Below, piece after piece: positions 26,647 to 35,538 of a stretch of DNA of 64,000 nucleotides. Below the pieces are notes generated by a model that was given only the letters and a program-made list of their open reading frames with translations, ran no database searches and had not been told where the DNA came from. A program made the translations under genes and the position numbers. Source of the DNA: Bacteroidaceae bacterium. GTDB taxonomy: Bacteria; Bacteroidota; Bacteroidia; Bacteroidales; Bacteroidaceae. Position 1 is the stretch's first letter, and each line of letters opens with the position of its first letter. Where the stretch lies: the NCBI GenBank assembly GCA_017557635.1, contig JAFYYH010000007.1, forward strand, positions 56,686 through 120,685. The letters run 5' to 3'.

Positions 26647-27161
26647 TAAACTACGACCTTAACTCTATCAAAGCCCTGATCTTTGATGTTGACGGGGTGT
26701 TGAGCAAACCCATAATGTCGCTTTCACCTGAGGGTGATCCGGTACGTACGGTAAACGTAAAGGACGGTTATGCCATGCAGTTGGCCGTCAAGATGGGACT
26801 GCATCTGTGCATCATAACCGGTGCCCGTGTAGAGGAGGTGCGCAAGCGCTATGAAGGTCTTGGGATTCAGGATGTCTATATCTGCTCAAAGATAAAAATC
26901 AACGACTTCAACCACTTTGTTGCCAAATATGACCTCAAGCCCGAGGAGATTCTCTACATGGGTGATGACATCCCCGACTGGCAGGTCATGAGCAAGTGCG
27001 GACTGCCCTGCTGTCCGGCCGATGCATGTCAGGAGATTCAGTCGGTCTGCAAGTATGTATCACCTTTCAAGGGTGGCGAAGGCTGCGCCCGTGACGTGCT
27101 GGAGCAGGTGCTCAAGGTGCAGGGCAAGTGGATGAAGGACGAACATGCCTTTGGCTGGTGA
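26643..27161 (+). CDS. kdsC: HAD phosphatase, KdsC-like (KDO-8-phosphate phosphatase)
   Basis: A 172-residue cap-less HAD phosphatase. The nucleophile motif [10 protein letters not shown] carries Asp15 and Asp17, motif II is IITGAR, and motifs III/IV are in YMGDDIPDW. This matches KdsC, which dephosphorylates KDO-8-phosphate for lipopolysaccharide core synthesis. Other C0-type HAD phosphatases look alike, so the exact substrate is probable, not certain. Confidence 0.8.
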   Translation: MINYDLNSIKALIFDVDGVLSKPIMSLSPEGDPVRTVNVKDGYAMQLAVKMGLHLCIITGARVEEVRKRYEGLGIQDVYICSKIKINDFNHFVAKYDLKPEEILYMGDDIPDWQVMSKCGLPCCPADACQEIQSVCKYVSPFKGGEGCARDVLEQVLKVQGKWMKDEHAFGW

Positions 27162-27162
27162 T

Positions 27163-27741
27163 ATGGAACTCCCCTACAAGATAATCCTTGCTTCAAACTC
27201 ACCCCGCCGCCGCGAGCTTCTGGGCGGTCTGGGCATACCCTTCACAACCCGCGTGCTGGACGGAATAGACGAGTCATGGCCGCAGGAACTCAAGGGTGAG
27301 GAGATATCGCTTTACATATCCCGCGAGAAGGCATCGGCCTACAGGAAATCCATTGCTCCCGATGAACTTGTAATCACGGCCGATACCATTGTCTACGTAG
27401 ACGGTGAGGTGCTGGGCAAGCCCGCCAATGAGGCCGATGCCAAGCGCATGCTGCGTATGATTTCGGGCCGCTGGCATGAGGTGATTACAGGCGTGACTCT
27501 GATGACCGCTGAGCGTGAGCACAGCTTTGCCGTGACCACACGGGTGCGTTTCTGTGACCTGACGGACGCTGAAATAGAATACTACATAAAAAACTACGCC
27601 CCAATGGACAAGGCCGGCGCGTACGGTATCCAGGAGTGGATAGGATACGTGGGCGTTGATCGCATTGAGGGCAGTTATTTCAATGTCGTGGGCCTTCCGG
27701 TCCAGCGACTCTATCGTGAACTCACCAAGTTCTGCAGGTAG
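27163..27741 (+). CDS. Maf family nucleotide pyrophosphatase
   Basis: A 192-residue protein with the Maf opening ILASNSPRRRELL, the catalytic ITADTIVYVDGEVLGKP and the late YGIQEWIGYVGVDRIEGSYFN region split by normal spacing. Family members hydrolyse dTTP, UTP and modified nucleotides to limit misincorporation. The ATG at 27163 follows the previous stop by one base; an earlier ATG in frame overlaps that gene. It ends 10 bases from the convergent outer-membrane protein gene. Confidence 0.9.
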   Translation: MELPYKIILASNSPRRRELLGGLGIPFTTRVLDGIDESWPQELKGEEISLYISREKASAYRKSIAPDELVITADTIVYVDGEVLGKPANEADAKRMLRMISGRWHEVITGVTLMTAEREHSFAVTTRVRFCDLTDAEIEYYIKNYAPMDKAGAYGIQEWIGYVGVDRIEGSYFNVVGLPVQRLYRELTKFCR

Positions 27742-27751
27742 TAATCCAAAA

Positions 27752-28627
27752 TTATTTTGCTTTAACCGGTATCTCAAAGCCGATAGCAGCTTCTATTGTG
27801 CCGAAGAAACCAGTCCATGAACTTTTATTACCCCAGTAGACGGTCTGTCCATTATTATAATAGTGTTCGTACTTTTCATTACCGGTAAAAACAGAAAGAC
27901 CGAAATATGCGCTTCCGCGGAAGAACAGGCCGTTATCCATATAGTGAGTAAAACCGCCGCCAAGACCGCTGCTGATCATATCTGCATACCATGATTCAGT
28001 GGCACCGTTATTTTTATCTCGAACCCATTTTAAATCGCTGATTTCGCTGGTCAGACCGACATGAATGATGTTTTTGCTGTTGGAAACGGGTAGCAGGACT
28101 TTTAATGTACTTCCGAAACCGCTTCCTTTCAAATCTCTGGTCGGTTCGTAGTCAGAGGCATTCTTATCCTCGTCAAGGGTCCACCACCATAAACTTGGAG
28201 CACTTTTGTAAAAGACATCGCCTTCAAGTCTGCGCCAGCGGGCACCGATACCGATTTTGCCACCTGACATTATGAATCCTCCCAGGTCAACGAAACCTAA
28301 AACGGTTGCAGGACGCTGGTTGGTGTAAAGACTAGGTTTCCAGAAACTTCCTGATTCCTCAGAACTTGAACTCTGTACGGGCTTGGCTTCGGCCTTGATC
28401 TCCTCAGTCATGCCGTTGGCGTAGGTGATGGTGCTGACATCGCTCTTATTGATGGTGAAAGTGGGACCATCCTGGTAGTCAAAGTTCTTGTACTTGATTT
28501 CATCCTGGGTGATCTCTGAAATCTTTGCCTGGATCTCCTTGCCATCTTTCATCTTGATGACATCCTGGGCACTCGCTGTCAGTACGAATAACATACCGGC
28601 AAAAAGAAAAAGGATTTTACGTCTCAT
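27752..28627 (-). CDS. Predicted outer-membrane protein of unknown function
   Basis: A 291-residue secreted protein: signal peptide to about residue 20 (TASAQ), then a small domain with KMKDGKEIQAKISEITQDE and the strand TINKSDVSTITYANG, a region seen in many Bacteroidales envelope proteins, then about 190 residues with alternating aromatic and polar strands typical of a small beta-barrel. The C-terminus is IEAAIGFEIPVKAK. No function is recognised. Confidence 0.75.
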   Translation of the reverse strand: MRRKILFLFAGMLFVLTASAQDVIKMKDGKEIQAKISEITQDEIKYKNFDYQDGPTFTINKSDVSTITYANGMTEEIKAEAKPVQSSSSEESGSFWKPSLYTNQRPATVLGFVDLGGFIMSGGKIGIGARWRRLEGDVFYKSAPSLWWWTLDEDKNASDYEPTRDLKGSGFGSTLKVLLPVSNSKNIIHVGLTSEISDLKWVRDKNNGATESWYADMISSGLGGGFTHYMDNGLFFRGSAYFGLSVFTGNEKYEHYYNNGQTVYWGNKSSWTGFFGTIEAAIGFEIPVKAK

Positions 28628-28701
28628 TGATTAGGACTGTTGTTTAGTAATTAGTGAATGATAGTCTTTGCATGACTGGTTGATAGTCATGATTATAAGT
28701 G

Positions 28702-28709
28702 CAAATTTA
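28702..28709 (-). promoter_or_regulatory. -7 promoter element for the outer-membrane protein gene
   Basis: TAAATTTG on the minus strand, 74 bases before the ATG. The 175-base divergent gap holds this and a weak TAACTTGC at about 28774 for the GH43 gene. Confidence 0.4.
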
Positions 28710-28802
28710 TGTAAAAAAATCAATAGTGGAAAAGTGTGGGCGAATAAATGAAGGCAACATGGCTTTTTTTAAGTAACTTGCAGCCAATTAATAACCCTTA
28801 CA

Positions 28803-31475
28803 ATGAAATCAAGATCAATTCTAACCGTAGCAGCTTTAATTGCTGCAGTTTGCACAAATGCCCAGAATCCGATAATCAGCACTGTTTTCACACCGGACCC
28901 TGCACCTTTCGTGTATGGTGACAAGGTGTATCTTTTTACCGATCATGATGAGGACGGACGTAACCGTGACTTCAATATGAAAGACTGGATGGTGTTCAGC
29001 ACCGAAGATATGGTGAACTGGACCTATCTGGGAACCCAGGTAACAACCGCCACATTCAAGTGGGCCCGTCAGGGACAGCGCGCATGGGCCTGCCAGGCCG
29101 TTGAGCGTAACGGAAAGTGGTATTGGTACGTATGTTGCAACAAGGCCACCGGCGGTGACGCCCTTGCAGTTGCCGTGGCTGATGACCCGCAGGGACCGTG
29201 GACCGATGCCATAGGCGGTCCTCTGGCCGAGGGATTCGGATTCATCGACCCCACCGTTTTTATTGATGATGACGGCAAGGCTTACCTGTTCTGGGGCAAC
29301 AAGGGCCTCTGGTACGGTGAGTTGAATGACGATATGGTATCATTCAAGGACGGCTGGCAGGAGGTGCCCGGCTATCACGATCCCGAGTGCTTTGGTGAAC
29401 TCCAGTCCAAGATGAACTGGGCCAAGGGCCAGAACGAGATGATGACCCAGTATGAGGAGGGTCCGTGGATCATGAAACGTAACGGTACATACATTCTCTC
29501 GTATCCCGCCGGCGGTGTTCCCGAGCATATGGCATACTCAACCGCTCCCACAATAAACGGCCCGTGGACATATCGCGGCCGCATCATGGATGAGGCTGAG
29601 AACAGTTTCACCATACATGGCGGAAACATCACATTCAAGGGACGTGACTTCATGTTCTACCATAACGGCGGACTGCCCGGAGGCGGCGGTTACAACCGCT
29701 CGGCATGCGTCGAGGAGTTCAAGTGGAACGATGACGGCACATTCCCGTTCATTCCGTTTACCAAGGAGGGTGTGGTAACTCCCGTCAAGAACCTGGATCC
29801 CTACAGCCGTGTCGAGGCTGAGACTCAGGCTGAGTCACGCGGACTCAAGGTTGACCGCCGTGCAGGCAAGGACCACTTTGTGACCGATATCAGCGACGGT
29901 GACTGGATCCGCGTCCGCTCAGTTGATTTCAAAGACTGCGGCCAGAAGGCTGTGATTGTTGTGGTAGGTGAGCAGAAGGGTAAGGGAACCATTGAGTTCT
30001 ACACCGATAACATGGAGGGCGAGCCGTTCTGCAAGGTTCCCGTGAACAGGGACAATGCCGGATTCCCCACAGCCGCATTCACATATCTGATAGATACCGA
30101 TGTGCAGGGCGTTCATGACGTATATCTCAAGTTCAATTGCGAGATTGACAATCCTTTCACTCTTGACTGGTGGCAGTTCAACGCACATGCCAACATGCCG
30201 GTCGTTCAGACCCGCTTTACGGCCGATCCCGCTCCGGTGGTTATAGACGACAAGGTGTTTCTCTATACCACTCATGATGAGGACGGCGCACGCGGATTCC
30301 AGATGTTTGACTGGCTGCTCTATACATCCGATGACATGGTCAACTGGCAGGACCACGGTGCAGTGGCTTCACTTGACGATTTCAAGTATTATGACGGCAA
30401 GAACGGTGCGTGGGCCGAGCAGGTTGTCGAGGCAAACGGTTGCTATTACATGTATTGCCCCATTCACGGTCACGGCATAGGCGTACTTATGTCCGAAACC
30501 CCTTACGGTCCCTTCTATGATCCCTTAGGAGAGCCGCTGGTATGGCAGAAAGAGCACTGGGATGACATCGACCCGACCGTTCTGATAGATGATGACGGTC
30601 AGGCATATATGTACTGGGGCAATCCCAACGTATACTCAGTCAAGTTAGGCAAGGACATGATTTCACTTGCAGGTCCTATCGTAAAACATCCCAAGATCGA
30701 AGATTATCAGGAGGGTCCCTGGATTTGGAAGCATGACGGTCATTACTATCTGGCATTTGCATCCACATGCTGCCCCGAAGGCATAGGTTATGCCATGAGT
30801 GACGGTCCCGAGGGTCCATGGGAGTACAAAGGACATATCATGGATCATACGGTACGTACCCGCGGCAACCATCCCGGTATCATCGAGTACAAAGGCAAGA
30901 GTTATGTATTCGGCCTTAACTATGACATAATGCATCTCAAGACATTCGCTCATGCCGAGCAGCGTTCCGTTTCGGTTGCCGAGATGCACTATAATGAGGA
31001 CGGTACCATTCAGGAGGTTCCTTATTTCATAGATAATGTAGTGGAGCAGGTCAAGCCTTTCAATCCGTACCGCAAGGTTGAAGCCGAGACTATGGCATGG
31101 GGATACGGACTCAAGACAACCCGTGATGACATTGTATACGAGGATGGTGTCAAGCCGGTAATCAACATGTATGTTCACGACATTGATGACGGAGAGTACA
31201 TTCTGGTACGCGGCGTTGACTTCGGAGCCAAGGGTGCCAAGAAGATCAAGGCGTCGATAGGATCTGACGGCATAGGTTGTGTGGAGGTTCATCTTGATAA
31301 ACTGGACAGTCCGGCAAAAGCGGTGATTTCAGTGACACCAACCGGCGGCAAGACTAACTTCAGTCTGTTTACCCGCAGGTTCAAACGCCGTATACGCGGT
31401 ACTCATGACCTGTATCTGGTATTCACGGGAGGAGGCAAGGATTTGTTCGCCATTGACTGGTGGATGATGAAGTAA
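28803..31475 (+). CDS. Double-catalytic GH43-CBM6-GH43-CBM6 enzyme
   Basis: An 890-residue secreted enzyme (signal peptide to about residue 21). The order is GH43 at about 22-325, a CBM6-like module at about 332-462 (RVEAETQAESRG to FTLDWWQFN), a second GH43 at about 465-750, and a second CBM6-like module from about 755 (RKVEAETMAWGYG to LFAIDWWMMK). Both catalytic domains keep the family residues: the base Asp in FTPDPAPFV / FTADPAPVV, the Asp in IDPTVFIDDDG / IDPTVLIDDDG, and the acid Glu in EEGPWIMK / QEGPWIWK. Likely activities are arabinofuranosidase and/or beta-xylosidase on arabinoxylan. Confidence 0.9.
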   Translation: MKSRSILTVAALIAAVCTNAQNPIISTVFTPDPAPFVYGDKVYLFTDHDEDGRNRDFNMKDWMVFSTEDMVNWTYLGTQVTTATFKWARQGQRAWACQAVERNGKWYWYVCCNKATGGDALAVAVADDPQGPWTDAIGGPLAEGFGFIDPTVFIDDDGKAYLFWGNKGLWYGELNDDMVSFKDGWQEVPGYHDPECFGELQSKMNWAKGQNEMMTQYEEGPWIMKRNGTYILSYPAGGVPEHMAYSTAPTINGPWTYRGRIMDEAENSFTIHGGNITFKGRDFMFYHNGGLPGGGGYNRSACVEEFKWNDDGTFPFIPFTKEGVVTPVKNLDPYSRVEAETQAESRGLKVDRRAGKDHFVTDISDGDWIRVRSVDFKDCGQKAVIVVVGEQKGKGTIEFYTDNMEGEPFCKVPVNRDNAGFPTAAFTYLIDTDVQGVHDVYLKFNCEIDNPFTLDWWQFNAHANMPVVQTRFTADPAPVVIDDKVFLYTTHDEDGARGFQMFDWLLYTSDDMVNWQDHGAVASLDDFKYYDGKNGAWAEQVVEANGCYYMYCPIHGHGIGVLMSETPYGPFYDPLGEPLVWQKEHWDDIDPTVLIDDDGQAYMYWGNPNVYSVKLGKDMISLAGPIVKHPKIEDYQEGPWIWKHDGHYYLAFASTCCPEGIGYAMSDGPEGPWEYKGHIMDHTVRTRGNHPGIIEYKGKSYVFGLNYDIMHLKTFAHAEQRSVSVAEMHYNEDGTIQEVPYFIDNVVEQVKPFNPYRKVEAETMAWGYGLKTTRDDIVYEDGVKPVINMYVHDIDDGEYILVRGVDFGAKGAKKIKASIGSDGIGCVEVHLDKLDSPAKAVISVTPTGGKTNFSLFTRRFKRRIRGTHDLYLVFTGGGKDLFAIDWWMMK

Positions 31476-31488
31476 AGCGGTTTTTTTG

Positions 31489-31496
31489 TACCTTTG
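31489..31496 (+). promoter_or_regulatory. -7 promoter element for the DUF2279 gene
   Basis: TACCTTTG, 20 bases before the ATG at 31517. Confidence 0.6.
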
Positions 31497-31516
31497 CGGC
31501 CGATGTTACCAAGAAA

Positions 31517-32587
31517 ATGATGAAGAGATTCATAACGTTTGCATTACTTAGTGTTTTCTGTATCGTTCCCGCAAAATCGTACAATTATACCTTTGACATT
31601 GATCCGTTCTTTGCAAGAAATACCGGCAGTCTTTCCGTATTCACTCTTCAGGACGATAATACCGATACGAATAAACCTGGACTGAACAAAAGCGGTGCCA
31701 TTGTACTTGGTACCGAGGCGTTGCTCATAACAGGCATAATGACATCACTCTATGTCTCATGGTACTCAGGTTCCGAGGCGGGAGGATTCCACTTCTACAA
31801 TGACAACAGGGAGTGGCTTCAGATGGACAAGGCAGGTCATGCCAACTCCTGCTACAATTTTGCCAACATCGGCTATGAGGCACTCTCCATGGCCGGCATA
31901 GATGAGAAACGTTCAATCCTTTACGGTGCCCCCCTGGGCATTACCATCATGACTCTGGTCGAGGTGTTTGACGCCATGTCAAGCAACTGGGGCTTCTCGT
32001 GGGGTGATATGGGAGCAAACATCCTTGGAACCGGACTCTTCATGGGTCAGCAGGCATTGTGGCACGAACAACGTATAGCCCTTAAGTATTCATACCACAA
32101 TTCCGGATTGTCCAAATACAATGTGAGCAACCCGCTCACCATGGAAAGGGATTACATAATGGGTGAGGACTGGCTTGACCGACTCTATGAGGACTACAGC
32201 GGTATCACCATCTGGGCTGCATGTGACGTAAAGTCGCTGTTCATGAAGGATACCAGCCGATACCCGTCGTGGCTTGGCTGGGCCATCGGTTACAGTGCAG
32301 AGGGCATGACCGGTGAATACAACAATTATCAGCCGGCCGGTAAGGCGGGTGCTGACGGAAACTGGGGCCGTGGATGGGAACATGACGGCAGGTTGGATTA
32401 TCTGTCTAACGATGCCCGCCAGCGCAGGGTCTTCCTGGCACCTGACATAGACATCTCACGCATTCCCTGCAGGAACAAGACCCTGAAACATGTCCTCAGG
32501 GTTCTGAGCGCAATCAAGATTCCCACACCTACACTTGAGTACCGTCCGGGTGAGAACAAGCTGGCCTGGCACTGGTTATACTTCTGA
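31517..32587 (+). CDS. DUF2279 family envelope protein
   Basis: A 356-residue protein with a signal peptide ([18 protein letters not shown]). The central [19 protein letters not shown] and the following [20 protein letters not shown] fit the DUF2279 family (YfiM-like) of predicted periplasmic or outer-membrane proteins with no known function. A GTG 57 bases upstream is in frame but lies inside the GH43 gene and before the promoter; two ATGs at 31517 and 31520 are the likely starts. Confidence 0.75.
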   Translation: MMKRFITFALLSVFCIVPAKSYNYTFDIDPFFARNTGSLSVFTLQDDNTDTNKPGLNKSGAIVLGTEALLITGIMTSLYVSWYSGSEAGGFHFYNDNREWLQMDKAGHANSCYNFANIGYEALSMAGIDEKRSILYGAPLGITIMTLVEVFDAMSSNWGFSWGDMGANILGTGLFMGQQALWHEQRIALKYSYHNSGLSKYNVSNPLTMERDYIMGEDWLDRLYEDYSGITIWAACDVKSLFMKDTSRYPSWLGWAIGYSAEGMTGEYNNYQPAGKAGADGNWGRGWEHDGRLDYLSNDARQRRVFLAPDIDISRIPCRNKTLKHVLRVLSAIKIPTPTLEYRPGENKLAWHWLYF

Positions 32588-32598
32588 TATTTCTTTTG

Positions 32599-32606
32599 TA
32601 TCTTCG
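32599..32606 (+). promoter_or_regulatory. -7 promoter element for rnhB
   Basis: TATCTTCG, one base off TAnnTTTG, ends four bases before the rnhB ATG, so the message would be leaderless. Confidence 0.45.
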
Positions 32607-32610
32607 CGAT

Positions 32611-33225
32611 ATGGCTCACAATCCACTGTTACCGTTTCTTGTAGAGGGCCGAATAGAGGCCGGGTGCGATGAGGCCGGACGCGGATGTCTGGCGGGCCCT
32701 GTTTATGCTGCCGCGGTAATACTCCCGCCGGATTTCAGCAATGAACTCCTGAATGACTCCAAGCAACTGACCGAGAAACAGCGTTATGCTTTAAGGCCGA
32801 TAATCGAGAAGGAGGCGCTGGCCTGGGCTGTTGGTATTGTTGACAATGTGGAGATTGACAAGATAAACATACTCAAGGCGTCATTTACGGCCATGCATCG
32901 GGCCATTGACCAGTTAAGGGTACGTCCGCAGCATCTGCTCATAGACGGAAACCGTTTTATCCCGTATCCCGACATTCCGCACACCACCATCATCAAGGGT
33001 GACGGCAAGATGATGTCCATTGCGGCCGCATCGGTCCTGGCCAAGACATACCGTGACGATTTCATGAATAAGATAGCGCAGGAGTATCCACAGTATGACT
33101 GGCTGGAGAACAAGGGTTATCCCACCAAGAAACACCGTGACGCCATAAAGCTATACGGAACCACCCCGTATCACCGGATGTCGTTCAACCTTCTGGGTGA
33201 CGGACAGCTATCTTTTGATTTTTAA
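32611..33225 (+). CDS. rnhB: Ribonuclease HII
   Basis: Removes ribonucleotides and RNA primers from DNA. The 204 residues include the catalytic [12 protein letters not shown] (Asp20, Glu21), LLIDGNRF with the third acidic residue, and [14 protein letters not shown]. The end [10 protein letters not shown] is typical. The ATG at 32611 fits the family N-terminus. Confidence 0.95.
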   Translation: MAHNPLLPFLVEGRIEAGCDEAGRGCLAGPVYAAAVILPPDFSNELLNDSKQLTEKQRYALRPIIEKEALAWAVGIVDNVEIDKINILKASFTAMHRAIDQLRVRPQHLLIDGNRFIPYPDIPHTTIIKGDGKMMSIAAASVLAKTYRDDFMNKIAQEYPQYDWLENKGYPTKKHRDAIKLYGTTPYHRMSFNLLGDGQLSFDF

Positions 33226-33231
33226 ACCGAT

Positions 33232-34062
33232 ATGAATAAAAGGACTATTCTGCTGTTTCTGACAATCCCGCTCGTGTCTTGCTCAGCATGGGATGATTTC
33301 TTCAACAAGGATAAGATGAACACTGATCCTGACTCTTATGTGGATGCTAACGGTCAGTTGTACAATATGGGTTTTGACCTATGGTGCTATGATGACGGCG
33401 ATCCTGTGTTCTATGATTCACTTGCCACCGATGACCAGAAGAGGGTGTGGGGATCGGCCAATGCAAGTACGGCATCTTTCAACAAGCCTACCTGTGTTCC
33501 GGACAGCGTGATGGTGGCTGTTGAGGGTGAAGGCAAGTATGCCGTAAAACTCAAGACGCAACTGATAGACGCCCTGGTTGTAAAGAAACTGGCGGCCGGC
33601 AGCATCTTTACCGGCAGCATGGGCAACACCAATCTTATCAAGCTGACTGCAAGCCTGAAATGGGGCATTCCTTTTACTCTCAAACCCAAAGCGCTTGAAG
33701 GATACGCCTGCTATCTGCCCAAGCCCATAAACGTAACCGATAAGGCTCACGAGGACCTGAAAGGAACTACTGATACAGGACACATCTTTGTGCTGCTGAC
33801 CGATTGGGACAAGCAGTTTACGGTCGATCCCGCCAAGGACCAGTTCGTGGATTTTGAAGACAGCCACGTGATAGGATTCGGAAAGGTTACGTTTGATCAG
33901 ACCATGAACGGATATGAGAAATTCCATATGGATATTGAGTACCGTGACGACCGCACTCCAAAGTATGTGGTTATTGTGGCGTCATCAAGCGCGCTGGGTG
34001 ACTATTTCACTGGAGGCGAGGGCAGTACCCTGTTCCTGGATGAGTTCAGGTTCGTTTACTGA
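33232..34062 (+). CDS. PCMD-domain lipoprotein
   Basis: A 276-residue lipoprotein (lipobox LVSC, Cys17). The region from about residue 110 fits the Bacteroidetes PCMD domain: FTGSMGNTNLIKLTASLKWG, then GYACYLPKP, and the end ASSSALGDYFTGGEGSTLF followed by LDEFRFVY. The domain is a beta-sandwich proposed to act in carbohydrate binding. It begins seven bases after rnhB and is probably read through from it. Confidence 0.75.
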   Translation: MNKRTILLFLTIPLVSCSAWDDFFNKDKMNTDPDSYVDANGQLYNMGFDLWCYDDGDPVFYDSLATDDQKRVWGSANASTASFNKPTCVPDSVMVAVEGEGKYAVKLKTQLIDALVVKKLAAGSIFTGSMGNTNLIKLTASLKWGIPFTLKPKALEGYACYLPKPINVTDKAHEDLKGTTDTGHIFVLLTDWDKQFTVDPAKDQFVDFEDSHVIGFGKVTFDQTMNGYEKFHMDIEYRDDRTPKYVVIVASSSALGDYFTGGEGSTLFLDEFRFVY

Positions 34063-34077
34063 TTTCCGTTTTTTTTG

Positions 34078-34085
34078 TATATTTG
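34078..34085 (+). promoter_or_regulatory. -7 promoter element for the polyferredoxin-reductase operon
   Basis: TATATTTG, 34 bases before the ATG at 34120. Confidence 0.55.
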
Positions 34086-34119
34086 TTGCAATCAAACAAT
34101 TAAGTCAAACCTACTATCC

Positions 34120-35532
34120 ATGCTCAAGAAAACAAGAGTCATATTGGCAGCGCTGTTCTTTATCGGAATAACGCTGCTTTTTATCGGAATAGGTCATAAC
34201 TGGTGGGGCTGGATGGCCAAACTTCAGTTCCTTCCGTCACTGCTCGCACTCAATGTGGGCGTGATCATCGGCCTTATTCTGCTTACATTGCTTTTGGGAC
34301 GTATCTATTGCTCAGTAATCTGCCCGTTGGGAGTATTCCAGGATCTTATAATCTGGATACGCCGCAAGGGTGAGAAACTCTTCAAAAAGAAGAAAACCCA
34401 CAAGTTCAAGTACATAAGCGAGCACAAATGGGTACGCTACGGAGTACTGGTGCTTTCTATCATCTCGATTGTTGTGAGCGGTCAGATGCTCATAGCGCTG
34501 ATTGCCCCGTATAGCGCTTACGGCCGCATGATACAGTCAATCGTCGCAGCCTGCTCAGGCTCAGTTACAGCGGCACTGCTCATAACAGGAGTGCTCACAC
34601 TGGTCATTATCACAGTCTGCGCCTGGATGTGGGGTCGTGAATACTGCAACACCATCTGCCCGGTAGGTACAACCCTGAGCCTTTTAAGCCGATTCTCACT
34701 GATGCGCCCCGTCATTGACGAGAGCAGCTGCATAAACTGCGGCAAGTGCGGACGCGGATGCAAGGCTGGTTGCATAGACACCAAAAACCACAAGATTGAT
34801 TACAGCCGATGCGTAGACTGCTTTGACTGCATTGAGACTTGCCAGGAGGGTGCCATAAAGTTCAAGAGGGTATGCGGCAGTAAAGCCTGTGCCCCCAAGG
34901 CCGATGAGCCCGTTGATGAGGGCCGACGCGCATTCCTGGTAACCAGTGCAGTTGTGGCAGCCAGTGCCGCAGCCCATGCGCAGGACCACATGCACGGAGG
35001 ATTTGCCGAGGTTCTTGACAAGAAATCACCCGAGCGCACCGAAAGGTTGGTGCCTTTTGGCGCTGTCAGCGTGAAACATTTCTATGACCACTGCACCGCC
35101 TGCCAATTGTGCGTCAGCGCCTGCAAGAACGGTGTGCTGCGCCCCTCATCGGACCTGGAGCATTTCATGCAGCCGGTCATGGGTTATGAAAATGGTTACT
35201 GCCGTCCGGAGTGCACCGCCTGCAGCCAGGTTTGTCCCGCAGGTGCCATCAAGCCGGTTACTGTAGATCAGAAACAAACCATCCGCATTGGTGTGGCTAA
35301 AGTCAACCTGGATCTGTGTCTGCCCGCACAGGGTAAGGATAGCTGCGGAAACTGTTCGTATCACTGCCCGTCGGGTGCCATCCGTATGGTGCGTCAGCAG
35401 GGCTCACGCATGCAGATTCCTACTGTCTCCGAGGACCGTTGCATTGGCTGTGGAGCATGTGAGAACCTCTGCCCGTCACGTCCTATCAGTGCAATTACCG
35501 TAAACGGATTATCTATTCACCACAATGCCTGA
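34120..35532 (+). CDS. Membrane polyferredoxin (NapH/NosR-like fused to a ferredoxin domain)
   Basis: A 470-residue protein. The N-terminal 190 residues have about four membrane helices with CxxxCP motifs (64-69 and 176-181), as in NapH-type electron carriers. Cys-rich 4Fe-4S sites follow (204-218 and 231-241). Residues 269-287 are a twin-arginine-like RRAFLVTSAVVAASAAA segment in the middle of the protein, then further 4Fe-4S sites (325-335, 361-372, 400-416, 441-451). It probably moves electrons across or along the membrane to the Tat-type reductase encoded six bases downstream. The ATG at 34120 fits the first helix. Confidence 0.85.
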   Translation: MLKKTRVILAALFFIGITLLFIGIGHNWWGWMAKLQFLPSLLALNVGVIIGLILLTLLLGRIYCSVICPLGVFQDLIIWIRRKGEKLFKKKKTHKFKYISEHKWVRYGVLVLSIISIVVSGQMLIALIAPYSAYGRMIQSIVAACSGSVTAALLITGVLTLVIITVCAWMWGREYCNTICPVGTTLSLLSRFSLMRPVIDESSCINCGKCGRGCKAGCIDTKNHKIDYSRCVDCFDCIETCQEGAIKFKRVCGSKACAPKADEPVDEGRRAFLVTSAVVAASAAAHAQDHMHGGFAEVLDKKSPERTERLVPFGAVSVKHFYDHCTACQLCVSACKNGVLRPSSDLEHFMQPVMGYENGYCRPECTACSQVCPAGAIKPVTVDQKQTIRIGVAKVNLDLCLPAQGKDSCGNCSYHCPSGAIRMVRQQGSRMQIPTVSEDRCIGCGACENLCPSRPISAITVNGLSIHHNA

Positions 35533-35538
35533 CACACT

